Source: an uncultured Coriobacteriaceae bacterium
GTDB taxonomy: Bacteria; Actinomycetota; Coriobacteriia; Coriobacteriales; QAMH01
Assembly: GCA_900556425.1 (NCBI GenBank)
Contig: USOR01000046.1
Location: 1 to 6,790, forward strand
DNA: 6,790 nt
Direction: 5' to 3'
Positions 1 to 6,293 of this stretch are shown here, piece by piece (position 1 is the stretch's first letter; every line of letters starts with the position of its first letter). A program made the translations under genes and the position numbers. The notes beneath the pieces were generated by a model. The model was not told where the DNA came from and ran no database searches. It saw only the letters and a program-made list of their open reading frames with translations.

Positions 1-146
1 CCCGCGGTGAGGAAAAACAGCGGGATCAGCACCACATAGCCTACGGTGCCGGTATAAGGCGCGCCATCGGCGTGGACGGAGATGATCCAGAGCATGGCGA
101 TGCCCTTGGCAATATCCAGATAGTCTTTACGTTTTCGTTCGGTCAT
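1..146 (-). CDS. Acyltransferase-3 family membrane protein, N-terminal fragment
   Basis: This is the first 48 codons of a gene that runs off the left edge. The start is ATG at 146, preceded on the minus strand by AAGGAAGG about 10 bases away; the ATG seven bases further upstream is out of frame. The protein begins MTERKRKDYLDIAKGIAML, followed by a hydrophobic stretch (residues about 14-21) and a second one (about 34-48). A basic N-terminus, then Y-L-D-I-A-K-G-I-A and a His at about residue 25 (SVHA), is the typical opening of the acyltransferase-3 family (fucose 4-O-acetylase-like). These multi-pass inner-membrane enzymes O-acylate sugars or cell-surface polymers; the His is usually catalytic. 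The substrate cannot be told. The gene starts 31 bases after the argC fragment and shares its codon style rather than that of the genes to the right. Confidence 0.6.
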   Translation of the reverse strand, partial: MTERKRKDYLDIAKGIAMLWIISVHADGAPYTGTVGYVVLIPLFFLTA

Positions 147-177
147 GATGCATTTCCCTTCCTTTGGAAACATTTTA

Positions 178-378
178 TCACAGACCGTAATTCTCGTCTA
201 CACCCATCATAATATTCAGGTTCTGGACGGCGGCGCCGGAGGCGCCCTTGCCCAGATTATCAAACAGGGAGACCAGCATCATCTGATCCCCGGCGGCGTT
301 CACGGTGCTGTACAGCTCCATGCGGTCGGTACCGGCCATGGCGTTGGAATACAGGCCGTTCTCGGGCAGCGGCTCGTT
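178..378 (-). pseudogene. argC: ArgC (N-acetyl-gamma-glutamyl-phosphate reductase), C-terminal fragment
   Basis: About 65 codons ending in TGA at 178-180 encode the end of ArgC, the NADPH-dependent reductase that makes N-acetyl-glutamate semialdehyde in arginine biosynthesis. The signature is [20 protein letters not shown] followed by G-V-D-E-N-Y-G-L at the terminus. Before it, [10 protein letters not shown] matches the strand preceding that motif in ArgC. The first 250 or so residues, including the NAD(P)-binding domain and catalytic Cys, are absent: the upstream sequence switches to ribosomal protein S16. The exact left end of the homology (about 370-385) is uncertain. Codons here (GCC, TCC, CTG, with some TTT, AAT, ATT) differ mildly from those in the genes to the right, which suggests another genome. 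This fragment cannot encode an active enzyme. Confidence 0.8.
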
Positions 379-609
379 CTTCACGCTCGCGATGATCTTG
401 GCAACGCGATCGGACGGCTGAGCGCCCTTGGCAATCCACTCATCGACCTTGGCGACATCGAGATCGATGACCGAAGGATCCCCCGCAGGGTCGTAGGTGC
501 CGACCTGCTCGATGATACGACCGTCGCGCTTCTTGCGCTGATCGGCGACCACGATGCGATAGAACGGGGCTTTGTGGGCACCATGACGTGCCAGACGGAT
601 GACTACCAA
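178..609 (-). CDS. rpsP: 30S ribosomal protein S16, joined in frame to an ArgC C-terminus
   Basis: S16 is a small 30S subunit assembly protein that binds 16S rRNA. Residues 1 to about 78 are S16: [20 protein letters not shown] is the family's N-terminus, followed by [20 protein letters not shown] and the [10 protein letters not shown] segment near residues 58-66. S16 is normally 75-95 residues long, so this gene is nearly or quite complete where it switches to ArgC (from about residue 79 to 143, annotated separately). The start is TTG at 609: AAGGAG lies five bases upstream (615-620), the family's N-terminus begins exactly there, and no ATG is available. The gene is 121 bases downstream of proS. 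In many bacteria rpsP leads a KH-domain/rimM/trmD/rplS operon; nothing of it is seen, because the sequence changes identity. The 143-residue fusion is probably not a real protein. Confidence 0.8.
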   Translation of the reverse strand: MVVIRLARHGAHKAPFYRIVVADQRKKRDGRIIEQVGTYDPAGDPSVIDLDVAKVDEWIAKGAQPSDRVAKIIASVKNEPLPENGLYSNAMAGTDRMELYSTVNAAGDQMMLVSLFDNLGKGASGAAVQNLNIMMGVDENYGL

Positions 610-628
610 AACTTCTCCTTCAATCTAT

Positions 629-649
629 CGCCTGCACCCATTGCAGGCG
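629..649 (-). promoter_or_regulatory. Hairpin in the rpsP leader
   Basis: A perfect 8-bp stem (CGCCTGCA / TGCAGGCG) closes a five-base loop, ending about 20 bases before the TTG start of rpsP and 9 bases before its Shine-Dalgarno sequence. It is not followed by a run of T on either strand, so it is unlikely to be the proS terminator. Its place in the leader of a ribosomal protein gene suggests translational control or transcript stabilisation; that is inference. Confidence 0.4.
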
Positions 650-693
650 TGAAATTGAGACCTGGCGCGATGACGGGTCGCGCACGAACCGAC

Positions 694-699
694 ATTGTA
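694..699 (-). promoter_or_regulatory. Candidate -10 box of the rpsP promoter
   Basis: The minus strand reads GTTACAATG here, and TACAAT matches the sigma-70 type -10 consensus at five of six positions. No good -35 box is found 16-18 bases upstream (the sequence there is TTCCAT or similar). The predicted transcript would start near 687 and have a leader of nearly 80 bases containing the hairpin at 629-649. rpsP could also be read through from proS, since no terminator is seen between the two genes. Confidence 0.4.
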
Positions 700-730
700 A
701 CGCAAACTCCGCGCGATGGAATAGGTTTTT

Positions 731-2467
731 CTACATCGAGGTGGTCACGGGTTCGAGAGCGGCGAGAGCATCGTGCACCGTGCGTATGATGTGCGAGACG
801 GCCTCGCTCGTGTCGAGCTCAACCTTCTCGCCCGTCGCGCGGTCCTTGAACTCCACGATATCGTTTTGTGCACCGCGTTTGCCAATGATCAGTTGATATG
901 GCCAGCCGATGAGATCGGCGTCGGCGAATTTGACTCCGGCGCGCTCGTCACGGTCGTCAAGGGCGATTTCGATACCCGCTGCCTCGAGTTCGTCGGCGAG
1001 CTTGGACGCGAGCGGCTCGACAAGGTCGTCGCCCATCTGCAAGGGGATCACGCAGACATGGGCAGGTGCGATGCTCGCGGGCCAATACATGCCGTTCTCG
1101 TCGTTGCGTTGCTCGACGACAGCCGCCATCGAGCGTGTCACGCCAATGCCGTAGCAACCCATGACGTAGGGCTTCTCGACACCATCGGCATCCATATACG
1201 TGGCGTTCATGGCCTCTGAGTACTTCGTGCCAAGTTTGAAGACCTGGCTTACCTCGATGCCACGAGAACCCGAGAGCACCTTGCCGCAAGCGGGGCACAG
1301 GTCACCCGGCTTGGCGAGCACGAGGTCGACCCAGGCATCGGGCGTGAAGTCGCGACCGGGCTCGGCACCCAGGAAATGATAGCCATCCTCGTTGGCGCCG
1401 ACGGCCCAGGCATGCGTGCCCTCGAGCGCGGCATCGCAGATGCAGACAACGCCATCGGGCAGGTCGACCGGACCCATCGAGCCCTTGTGCAGACCCGCAT
1501 CGAGCATCTCCTCGTCCGTGAGCAGACGCCAACCATCGATGGCCTTTTCGGCCTTGATGTCGTTGAGCTCGTGATCGCCGGGGATGAACAGGGCGTAGAT
1601 CTTGCCATCATCGCCCGTACCCGACAGGGCCTTCACGGTCGCGTTCTCGGGAATGTCGAGGAAGGCCGCAAGGTCGGCGATGGTGTGCACGCCCGGCGTG
1701 GCTATCTTCTCGAGCGCACGCTCCTCGCCAAGCGCCATCGTGACGCCGACGTTCGCCGCCTCGGCATCGGCCGCAAAGCCACAGGTGCAATGCACAAGGT
1801 CTGACTCGCCGGCATCGGCAAGCGCCATGAATTCGCAGGTCTCCGAACCGCCAATCTGGCCGGAATCAGCCTCGACCATGCGGTACTCGAGACCAAGACG
1901 CTCGCACACGCGCGCGTAGGCGACTTCCATATCGCGATAGCTCTCGTCAAGCGATTCCTCGTCGGCATTGAAGCTGTAGGCGTCCTTCATCACGAACTCG
2001 CGCGTCCTGAACAGGCCGAAGCGCGGGCGCATCTCGTCGCGGAACTTCACTTGCATCTGCCACAGCGTGCAAGGAAGGTCCTTGTAGCTGCGCAGCTCGT
2101 CGCGCACGAGGCTCGTGATGAGCTCTTCGTGCGTGGGGCCGAGGCAGAGCTCACGCTCATGGCGGTCATTGAGACGCATGAGCTCGGGACCATAATCATC
2201 CCAGCGCCCCGACTCGTGCCAGAGCTCGGCAGGCTGCAAAATGGGCATGAGGATCTCCTGGGCGCCTGTCGCGTTCATCTCCTCGCGCACGATATCTTGG
2301 ACCTTGTTGAGCACGGTCATGCCCAACGGCAAGAAGGTGTAGGTACCCGATCCCATCTGACGAATCATACCCGCACGAAGCAACAGCTTGTGGCTTGCGA
2401 TATCTGCTCCGGCAGGATCTTCCTTCAACGTCGGACAATAGGTCTTGCTCATACGCATGATGCTCAT
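731..2467 (-). CDS. proS: Prolyl-tRNA synthetase (bacterial type with editing domain)
   Basis: Cytoplasmic ProRS attaches proline to tRNA-Pro. The 578-residue protein is full length for the bacterial class with an insertion domain. Class II motif 1 is near residues 68-82 (EILMPILQPAELW). Motif 2 is at 141-165 (KFRDEMRPRFGLFRTREF). Motif 3 is at 437-447 (GCYGIGVTRSM). The insertion (about 225-385) resembles the YbaK-like editing domain that clears Ala-tRNA-Pro: Lys279 falls in T-V-K-A-L, matching the essential editing Lys279 of E. coli, and GDHELNDIKAEKA matches its second motif. Cys pairs at 227/229 and 391/394 flank it. The anticodon-binding domain is about 467-570. ATG at 2467 is chosen because GAGG lies seven bases upstream; ATG at 2458 is too far from it. 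No frameshift is seen. The gene follows the terminator at 2555-2583, so it needs its own promoter, which I could not identify. Confidence 0.96.
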   Translation of the reverse strand: MSIMRMSKTYCPTLKEDPAGADIASHKLLLRAGMIRQMGSGTYTFLPLGMTVLNKVQDIVREEMNATGAQEILMPILQPAELWHESGRWDDYGPELMRLNDRHERELCLGPTHEELITSLVRDELRSYKDLPCTLWQMQVKFRDEMRPRFGLFRTREFVMKDAYSFNADEESLDESYRDMEVAYARVCERLGLEYRMVEADSGQIGGSETCEFMALADAGESDLVHCTCGFAADAEAANVGVTMALGEERALEKIATPGVHTIADLAAFLDIPENATVKALSGTGDDGKIYALFIPGDHELNDIKAEKAIDGWRLLTDEEMLDAGLHKGSMGPVDLPDGVVCICDAALEGTHAWAVGANEDGYHFLGAEPGRDFTPDAWVDLVLAKPGDLCPACGKVLSGSRGIEVSQVFKLGTKYSEAMNATYMDADGVEKPYVMGCYGIGVTRSMAAVVEQRNDENGMYWPASIAPAHVCVIPLQMGDDLVEPLASKLADELEAAGIEIALDDRDERAGVKFADADLIGWPYQLIIGKRGAQNDIVEFKDRATGEKVELDTSEAVSHIIRTVHDALAALEPVTTSM

Positions 2468-2554
2468 GTTGTATCCTCGCTTGCGCTCGTGCTCGAAACA
2501 TATGTCGCACATGGTACCACGTAGGCACAACTGCAATGAAAGCCATATCCACGC

Positions 2555-2583
2555 AAAAGGGGCAGATGCAATGCATCTGCCCC
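2555..2583 (-). terminator. Rho-independent terminator after the 56-residue gene
   Basis: Positions 2559-2583 form a perfect 12-bp inverted repeat (GGGGCAGATGCA / TGCATCTGCCCC) around a single central base; in RNA the innermost pairs would open into a small loop. On the minus strand it is followed at once by TTTT (2558-2555). No T run follows on the plus strand. It lies 66 bases after the stop of the small gene and about 90 bases before the proS start, so it separates the two transcripts. A weaker 6-bp hairpin (GCCGAA / TTCGGC, eight-base loop) lies just upstream of it at about 2600-2620. Confidence 0.75.
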
Positions 2584-2649
2584 TCTCCCACGGCTTCAGT
2601 GCCGAATCCAGACCTTCGGCGCAGGAATCCGTTTACCTTCGAAACGCGC

Positions 2650-2820
2650 TTATCGCTCCTCGTTGCCCACGAAGGCACCACGCACGGAGCAAGCCAGCGC
2701 ACCGTCACGATAGTTGTCCTCGGAGAAGGTGCTCTGAATCTTGCCGTCCTGGGCGATGTAGGAAACCATCTCCTCGACGGTCATCTTGGTGTAGTCGCGA
2801 TAAGTGTGATTGCAAGCCAT
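2650..2820 (-). CDS. Small protein of unknown function (56 residues)
   Basis: I do not recognise this protein. It starts MACNHTYRDYTKMTVEEMVS and ends G-A-F-V-G-N-E-E-R. ATG at 2820 is chosen because the strong Shine-Dalgarno AAAGGAG (2827-2833) lies six bases upstream; a start 39 bases further out is possible but has no such site. The protein is soluble-looking, with no membrane segment or signal peptide, and has two Cys (residues 3 and 44). Residues about 13-22 (M-T-V-E-E-M-V-S-Y-I) look like one amphipathic helix, and Y-I-A-Q-D-G-K-I-Q could be a turn and strand. The gene stands alone between the terminators of aspS and of itself, in the direction of its neighbours. The ribosome site, the terminator and sensible codon use make it a likely real gene. 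Function cannot be inferred from the context. Confidence 0.65.
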   Translation of the reverse strand: MACNHTYRDYTKMTVEEMVSYIAQDGKIQSTFSEDNYRDGALACSVRGAFVGNEER

Positions 2821-3139
2821 TACGTACTCCTTTACTTGGCATCCAACAAAAGCAGGCACACCTTAGCAGCAACGAGAACGGTAATTTATTCTGATTTTCG
2901 GATAAAGATTTGAGATTCAAGGGAAGTCGCGAGCATCGTACCCGCTCAGCAGCATCATGATGTCGCTGTTGCCGCAAACGGACACCCCGTGCAAATACGG
3001 CACAGCCGTCAGCGGCACGAGTACACAATCAAGACAGACGGACAATCGTCGCCCCGAGGTCAAATCCCAGGCGTCGCCAAAGCACGAAGACGCCCCGGAG
3101 CAACGTGAGTCCGGGGCGTCCTCGATGTGAAAGCGAAAA
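2821..3139. other. Gap between aspS and the small gene, no confident gene
   Basis: This 319-base stretch holds the aspS terminator hairpin (3089-3120) and the Shine-Dalgarno sequence of the small gene (2827-2833). Positions about 2878-2925 are clearly more AT-rich than the rest of the window (for example GAATAAATT and AAATCTTTATCC on the minus strand) and probably contain the promoter of the small gene, but no -35/-10 pair with good spacing stands out. A minus-strand frame ending in TGA at 2917-2919 stays open back into aspS. It has only weak TTG or GTG starts and no convincing ribosome site, so I do not call it a gene. Confidence 0.5.
3089..3120 (-). terminator. Terminator hairpin after aspS
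   Basis: A perfect 11-bp GC-rich stem (GACGCCCCGGA / TCCGGGGCGTC) with a ten-base loop lies 20 bases beyond the aspS stop codon. The minus strand continues TTCGTGCTTTGG, so the T-rich tail is poor and termination may be leaky or assisted. The stem is symmetric, but no gene approaches from the left on the plus strand, so it most likely serves aspS. Confidence 0.65.
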
Positions 3140-4868
3140 CTAGAGATTGATGCTGATGTTGGCTTCCTTGAGCTGGCGACGGCTCACCTCGCCGGGTGCG
3201 CCCGTCATCGGGTCGGCACCCGAACTCGTCTTGGGGAAGGCGATGACATCGCGAATGGAGGCATAGCCGCCGATGAGCATGACCAGGCGGTCGAGGCCAA
3301 GCGCGATGCCGCCATGAGGGGGCGCGCCGAAGCCAAGCGCCGTGATGAGGAATCCGAATTGCTCGTCGATTTGCTCGTCGCTCATGCCAATCTGACGCAG
3401 GATGCGGCGCTGCAGCTCGGGCTGGTGGATACGAATGGTGCCGCCGCCCATCTCGAAACCGTCCATGACGATGTCGTAGGAGTAGCTTCCGCAGGCAAGC
3501 GGATCGCTCTCGATCTTGTCCAGATCCTCCTTCAGCACATGGGTGAAGGGATGGTGCTCGGCAGCGTACTTCTTCTCGTCCTCGTCGTAGCGGAACATCG
3601 GGAAGTTCACGACCCAGCACAGATCATGCGTGCCCGGCTCGACAAGGTTCATGGCGTGTGCCATGTGCAGACGCATGTTGCCCAAGACCTCGTTGACGAC
3701 GCTCGTGCTATCGGCACCGAACATGACGAGATCGCCCGGTTCGACGTCGAGCGCCGTCTTGATCGCCTCGATCTCATCTTCGGTGAAGAACTTGGTGATG
3801 GGGCTGTTGACCTTGCCCTCGCTGCGGAATTGGATCCAGGCCATGCCCTTGGCGCCCCACTCGAGAGCCAGATCGCCCAGCTTGTCGATTTGCGCGCGCG
3901 GCCAGTCGCCCGCGCCCTTGGCGTTGATGGCCTTGACGACGCCGCCATTGGCAAGCGCGCCGGAGAAGACCTTGAAGCCGCAGTCCTTGACGATATCGGA
4001 GATGTCGATGAGCTCCATGCCAAAACGGCGGTCCGGACGGTCGGTGCCATAGCGGGCCATGGCTTCGGCGTAGGGCACGCGATCGAGCGGGAAGCTCACG
4101 TCGTCGATTCCGACGGCCTTGAAGACCTCGGCGAGCACGTCTTCCATCATGTTCATGACATCGTCTTCGGTGACGAAGGACATCTCGATGTCGACCTGGG
4201 TGAACTCGGGCTGACGGTCGGCGCGCAGGTCCTCGTCGCGGAAGCAGCGCGCGACCTGGTAATAGCGCTCGATGCCGCCAATCTGCGTGAGCTGCTTGAA
4301 GAGCTGCGGCGATTGGGGCAGCGCATAGAAGTGGCCGGGGTTGGTGCGCGACGGCACGATGAAGTCGCGTGCGCCCTCGGGGGTGGACTTACCGAGAATC
4401 GGGGTCACGCAGACGCAGGGCCTCGGCAACGGGCGTGCGACGCATGTCGAGATAGCGCCACTTCATGCGCGTGAGCTCGTCGGTGTCGATATCGTCATCG
4501 AGCGGGAAGGGCGGCGTGGCGGATTCGTTGAGGATCGTGCACTCGTTCACGACCACATCGATCTCGCCCGTGGGCAAATCGGGGTTGGCAGTGTCTTCGG
4601 GACGCTCGCGCACGAAACCGGTGATCTCGATGGCCCACTCGGGACGCATCCTCTCGCCCAACTCGAAGCAATCCTTGGCGGTATCGGGGTCGAAAACGAC
4701 CTGCGTAATGCCCGTGCGGTCGCGCAAATCGACGAAGATGAGACCGCCGTGGTCACGCCTGCGGGCGACCCAGCCAGTAAGCGTCACCGTCTGGCCGATA
4801 TCCTCGCGACGCAGCTCGCCACAGGTATGCGTGTGCATGGAGTACTCGTTTGCAAAATCCTCAGGCAC
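3140..4868 (-). pseudogene. aspS: Aspartyl-tRNA synthetase, frame broken by an internal deletion
   Basis: AspRS charges tRNA-Asp in the cytoplasm. The 5' part (4868-4389) gives the OB-fold anticodon domain (about residues 12-115, G-W-V-A-R-R-R-D-H-G-G) and runs to A-L-R-L-R at residue 154, then shifts to stop after five wrong residues. The 3' part (from about 4405 to TAG at 3140) resumes in another frame at [15 protein letters not shown]. It carries motif 2 ([17 protein letters not shown]), the GAD insertion and motif 3 ([12 protein letters not shown]). Against E. coli AspRS from memory, 20 residues before T-P are replaced by one base, a net loss of about 59 bases that removes the helix before motif 1. 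Restored, the protein would be about 595 residues, normal for the family. The start is GTG at 4868, seven bases after AAGGAGG; the family's usual start would be Met11. His40 (R-R-R-D-H-G-G) predicts a non-discriminating enzyme. If the deletion is real, the product is inactive. Confidence 0.9.
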
Positions 4869-4875
4869 TGTATGC

Positions 4876-4882
4876 CCTCCTT
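4876..4882 (-). promoter_or_regulatory. Strong Shine-Dalgarno site that fixes the aspS start
   Basis: The minus strand reads AAGGAGG here, followed by a seven-base spacer (GCATACA) and GTG at 4868. This near-perfect site favours GTG over the ATG at 4838, which has only a weak GAG at a suitable distance. It adds ten residues (starting M-P-E-D-F-A-N-E) ahead of the usual AspRS N-terminus. Confidence 0.7.
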
Positions 4883-4924
4883 CATCATGCGATCCGCCAT
4901 AGACAGTGGAGGACCGCGCCTTTC

Positions 4925-4953
4925 CTTATCACAAGGTAGCTATTATGAAACAA
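4925..4953 (-). promoter_or_regulatory. Candidate aspS promoter
   Basis: In the 123-base gap between hisS and aspS, the minus strand holds TTGTTT (4953-4948), a 17-base spacer and GATAAG (4930-4925). The last spacer bases are TGT, so the box is of the extended -10 kind (TGT-GATAAG). The matches to consensus are modest (3 of 6 and 4 of 6). The surrounding sequence is locally AT-rich, in keeping with a promoter. No convincing hisS terminator is seen, so aspS may also be read through from hisS. Confidence 0.35.
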
Positions 4954-4991
4954 GCGACAAGCCCACGCGAGGGGCATTTCGCCAAGCGTAC

Positions 4992-6293
4992 CTAGAGCAA
5001 GCGCGCCATATCCTCGGCAATGGTATCGAGTGATACGGGCGTCTCCTCGTGCGTGCTCATGTTGCGTGCCGTGCACGTACCTGAAGCCAGCTCGTCGGGA
5101 CCGATAACGAGCACGTAAGCCGCCTGCGTCTTGCCGGCGACCTTGAATTGCGACTTGAGCGAACGGCCTTGCATGTCCATCTGCGCGGCGATACGCAGAG
5201 CCTGCACGATGGCGAAGGCATCCTCGGCAAGTGCGGCGTCGGCGAGCGCGACGTAGACGAAGGGACGACTCTCGGGCGCAAGGTCGATGCCGAGTTCCTC
5301 GAGTACGAGCAGGATGCGCTCGAAGCCAACGGCAAAGCCGAGACCCGGCAGGTCCTTGCCCGAAATCTCGCCCATGAGCTTGTCGTAGTGACCACCGCCA
5401 CCGATGGCGGTCTGCGTTCCCAGGCCAGCCGTAACCTGCACCTCGAAGACGGTACCCGTGTAATAGTCGAAGCCGCGGACGAGACGGGGATCCTCCACGT
5501 ACGAGATGCCGGCGGCACTCAAGCACGACTTGACCTGCTCGAAGCGATCGGAGCAGCTTTCGCACAGGTAGTCCGAAAAGCGCGGAGCGTCATCCATGAC
5601 ATGCTTGCACGTCTCGTTCTTGCAGTCGAAGGAGCGCAGCGGATTGGCGTCGATGCGACGCTTGCACTCATCACAGAGTTCGTCGGCATGCTCGGCCTCG
5701 TAATCGCGCACCGCCTGCGTGTAAGCGGGGCGACACGATTCGTCACCCATCGAGTTGATGAGCAGCGTCATCTGCTCGGCGGGGATGCCGAGCGCGGCGA
5801 AGAAGCGCATGCACATGATGATCATCTCGGCATCGGCGATTGGCTCGGTAGCGCCAAGGCACTCGACACCCACCTGTCTGAATTCGCGATAGCGCCCCTT
5901 CTGCGGACGCTCGGCACGAAACATGGGGCCCGCATACCAGAGCTTTGCCGGAGCCGCGCCCTGCGGCACGAGGGCGTGCTCGGCGATGGCACGCACGACA
6001 CCCGCCGTGCCTTCGGGACGCAGCGAGAGGACCTGGTCGCTCTTGAGCGTGGTGCCCTCGCGCATTGCCTGCATGGCTCCCATCGACCGTACCGAGAAGA
6101 GCTCCTTGCTGGCAACATCACTCGTCTCTCCCACGCTGCGCGTGAAGAGCTCGGTGCTCTCGAAGATCGGCGTCTGGATGGGCTCGTAGCCGTAAGCGGA
6201 AAACACCTCGTTTGCGCGTGCGACGAACTCAAGCCATGCACCTGCACGGTCAAAGATAAGATCCTGAGTGCCTTTCGGCGCCTTGTATCGCAT
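4992..6293 (-). CDS. hisS: Histidyl-tRNA synthetase
   Basis: HisRS attaches histidine to tRNA-His in the cytoplasm. The 433-residue protein is of the usual bacterial length and intact. It opens M-R-Y-K-A-P-K-G-T-Q-D. Motif 1 lies near residues 34-44 (YGYEPIQTPIFE), Q-V-L-S-L-R-P-E-G-T-A-G at 87-98 binds ATP and histidine, and motif 2 is at 124-144 (MFRAERPQKGRYREFRQVG). The HisRS-specific signature LVRGFDYYTGTVFE is at 271-284 with catalytic Arg273. Motif 3 is at 317-328 (GLGFAVGFERIL), and the anticodon-binding domain covers about 345-433. The insertion between motifs 2 and 3 has three Cys pairs (207/210, 224/229, 244/247) that could bind a metal; similar cysteines occur in other bacterial HisRS. 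ATG at 6293 overlaps the murG stop as TAATG, with AAAGGA about nine bases upstream inside murG, which suggests coupled translation. Confidence 0.97.
   Translation of the reverse strand: MRYKAPKGTQDLIFDRAGAWLEFVARANEVFSAYGYEPIQTPIFESTELFTRSVGETSDVASKELFSVRSMGAMQAMREGTTLKSDQVLSLRPEGTAGVVRAIAEHALVPQGAAPAKLWYAGPMFRAERPQKGRYREFRQVGVECLGATEPIADAEMIIMCMRFFAALGIPAEQMTLLINSMGDESCRPAYTQAVRDYEAEHADELCDECKRRIDANPLRSFDCKNETCKHVMDDAPRFSDYLCESCSDRFEQVKSCLSAAGISYVEDPRLVRGFDYYTGTVFEVQVTAGLGTQTAIGGGGHYDKLMGEISGKDLPGLGFAVGFERILLVLEELGIDLAPESRPFVYVALADAALAEDAFAIVQALRIAAQMDMQGRSLKSQFKVAGKTQAAYVLVIGPDELASGTCTARNMSTHEETPVSLDTIAEDMARLL

Noticed and set aside
2952..3129. A plus-strand frame of under 60 codons starting at an ATG pair near 2956
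   Set aside because: It covers the aspS terminator hairpin, lacks a convincing ribosome site and has low-complexity polar composition.
3314..4474. A 386-codon open frame on the plus strand opposite aspS
   Set aside because: It is antisense to conserved AspRS sequence, its residues (many A, D, H, L, V) mirror GC-rich codons, and it resembles no family.
4955..4990. Possible hisS terminator (GCCC / GGGC stem, then TTGTCGCTTGTTT on the minus strand)
   Set aside because: The stem has only four pairs and the T tract is interrupted, so it is too weak to call.
5640..5680. Cys-rich part of HisRS as a new zinc-binding module
   Set aside because: Paired cysteines in the insertion between motifs 2 and 3 are found in other bacterial HisRS, so this is ordinary family variation.
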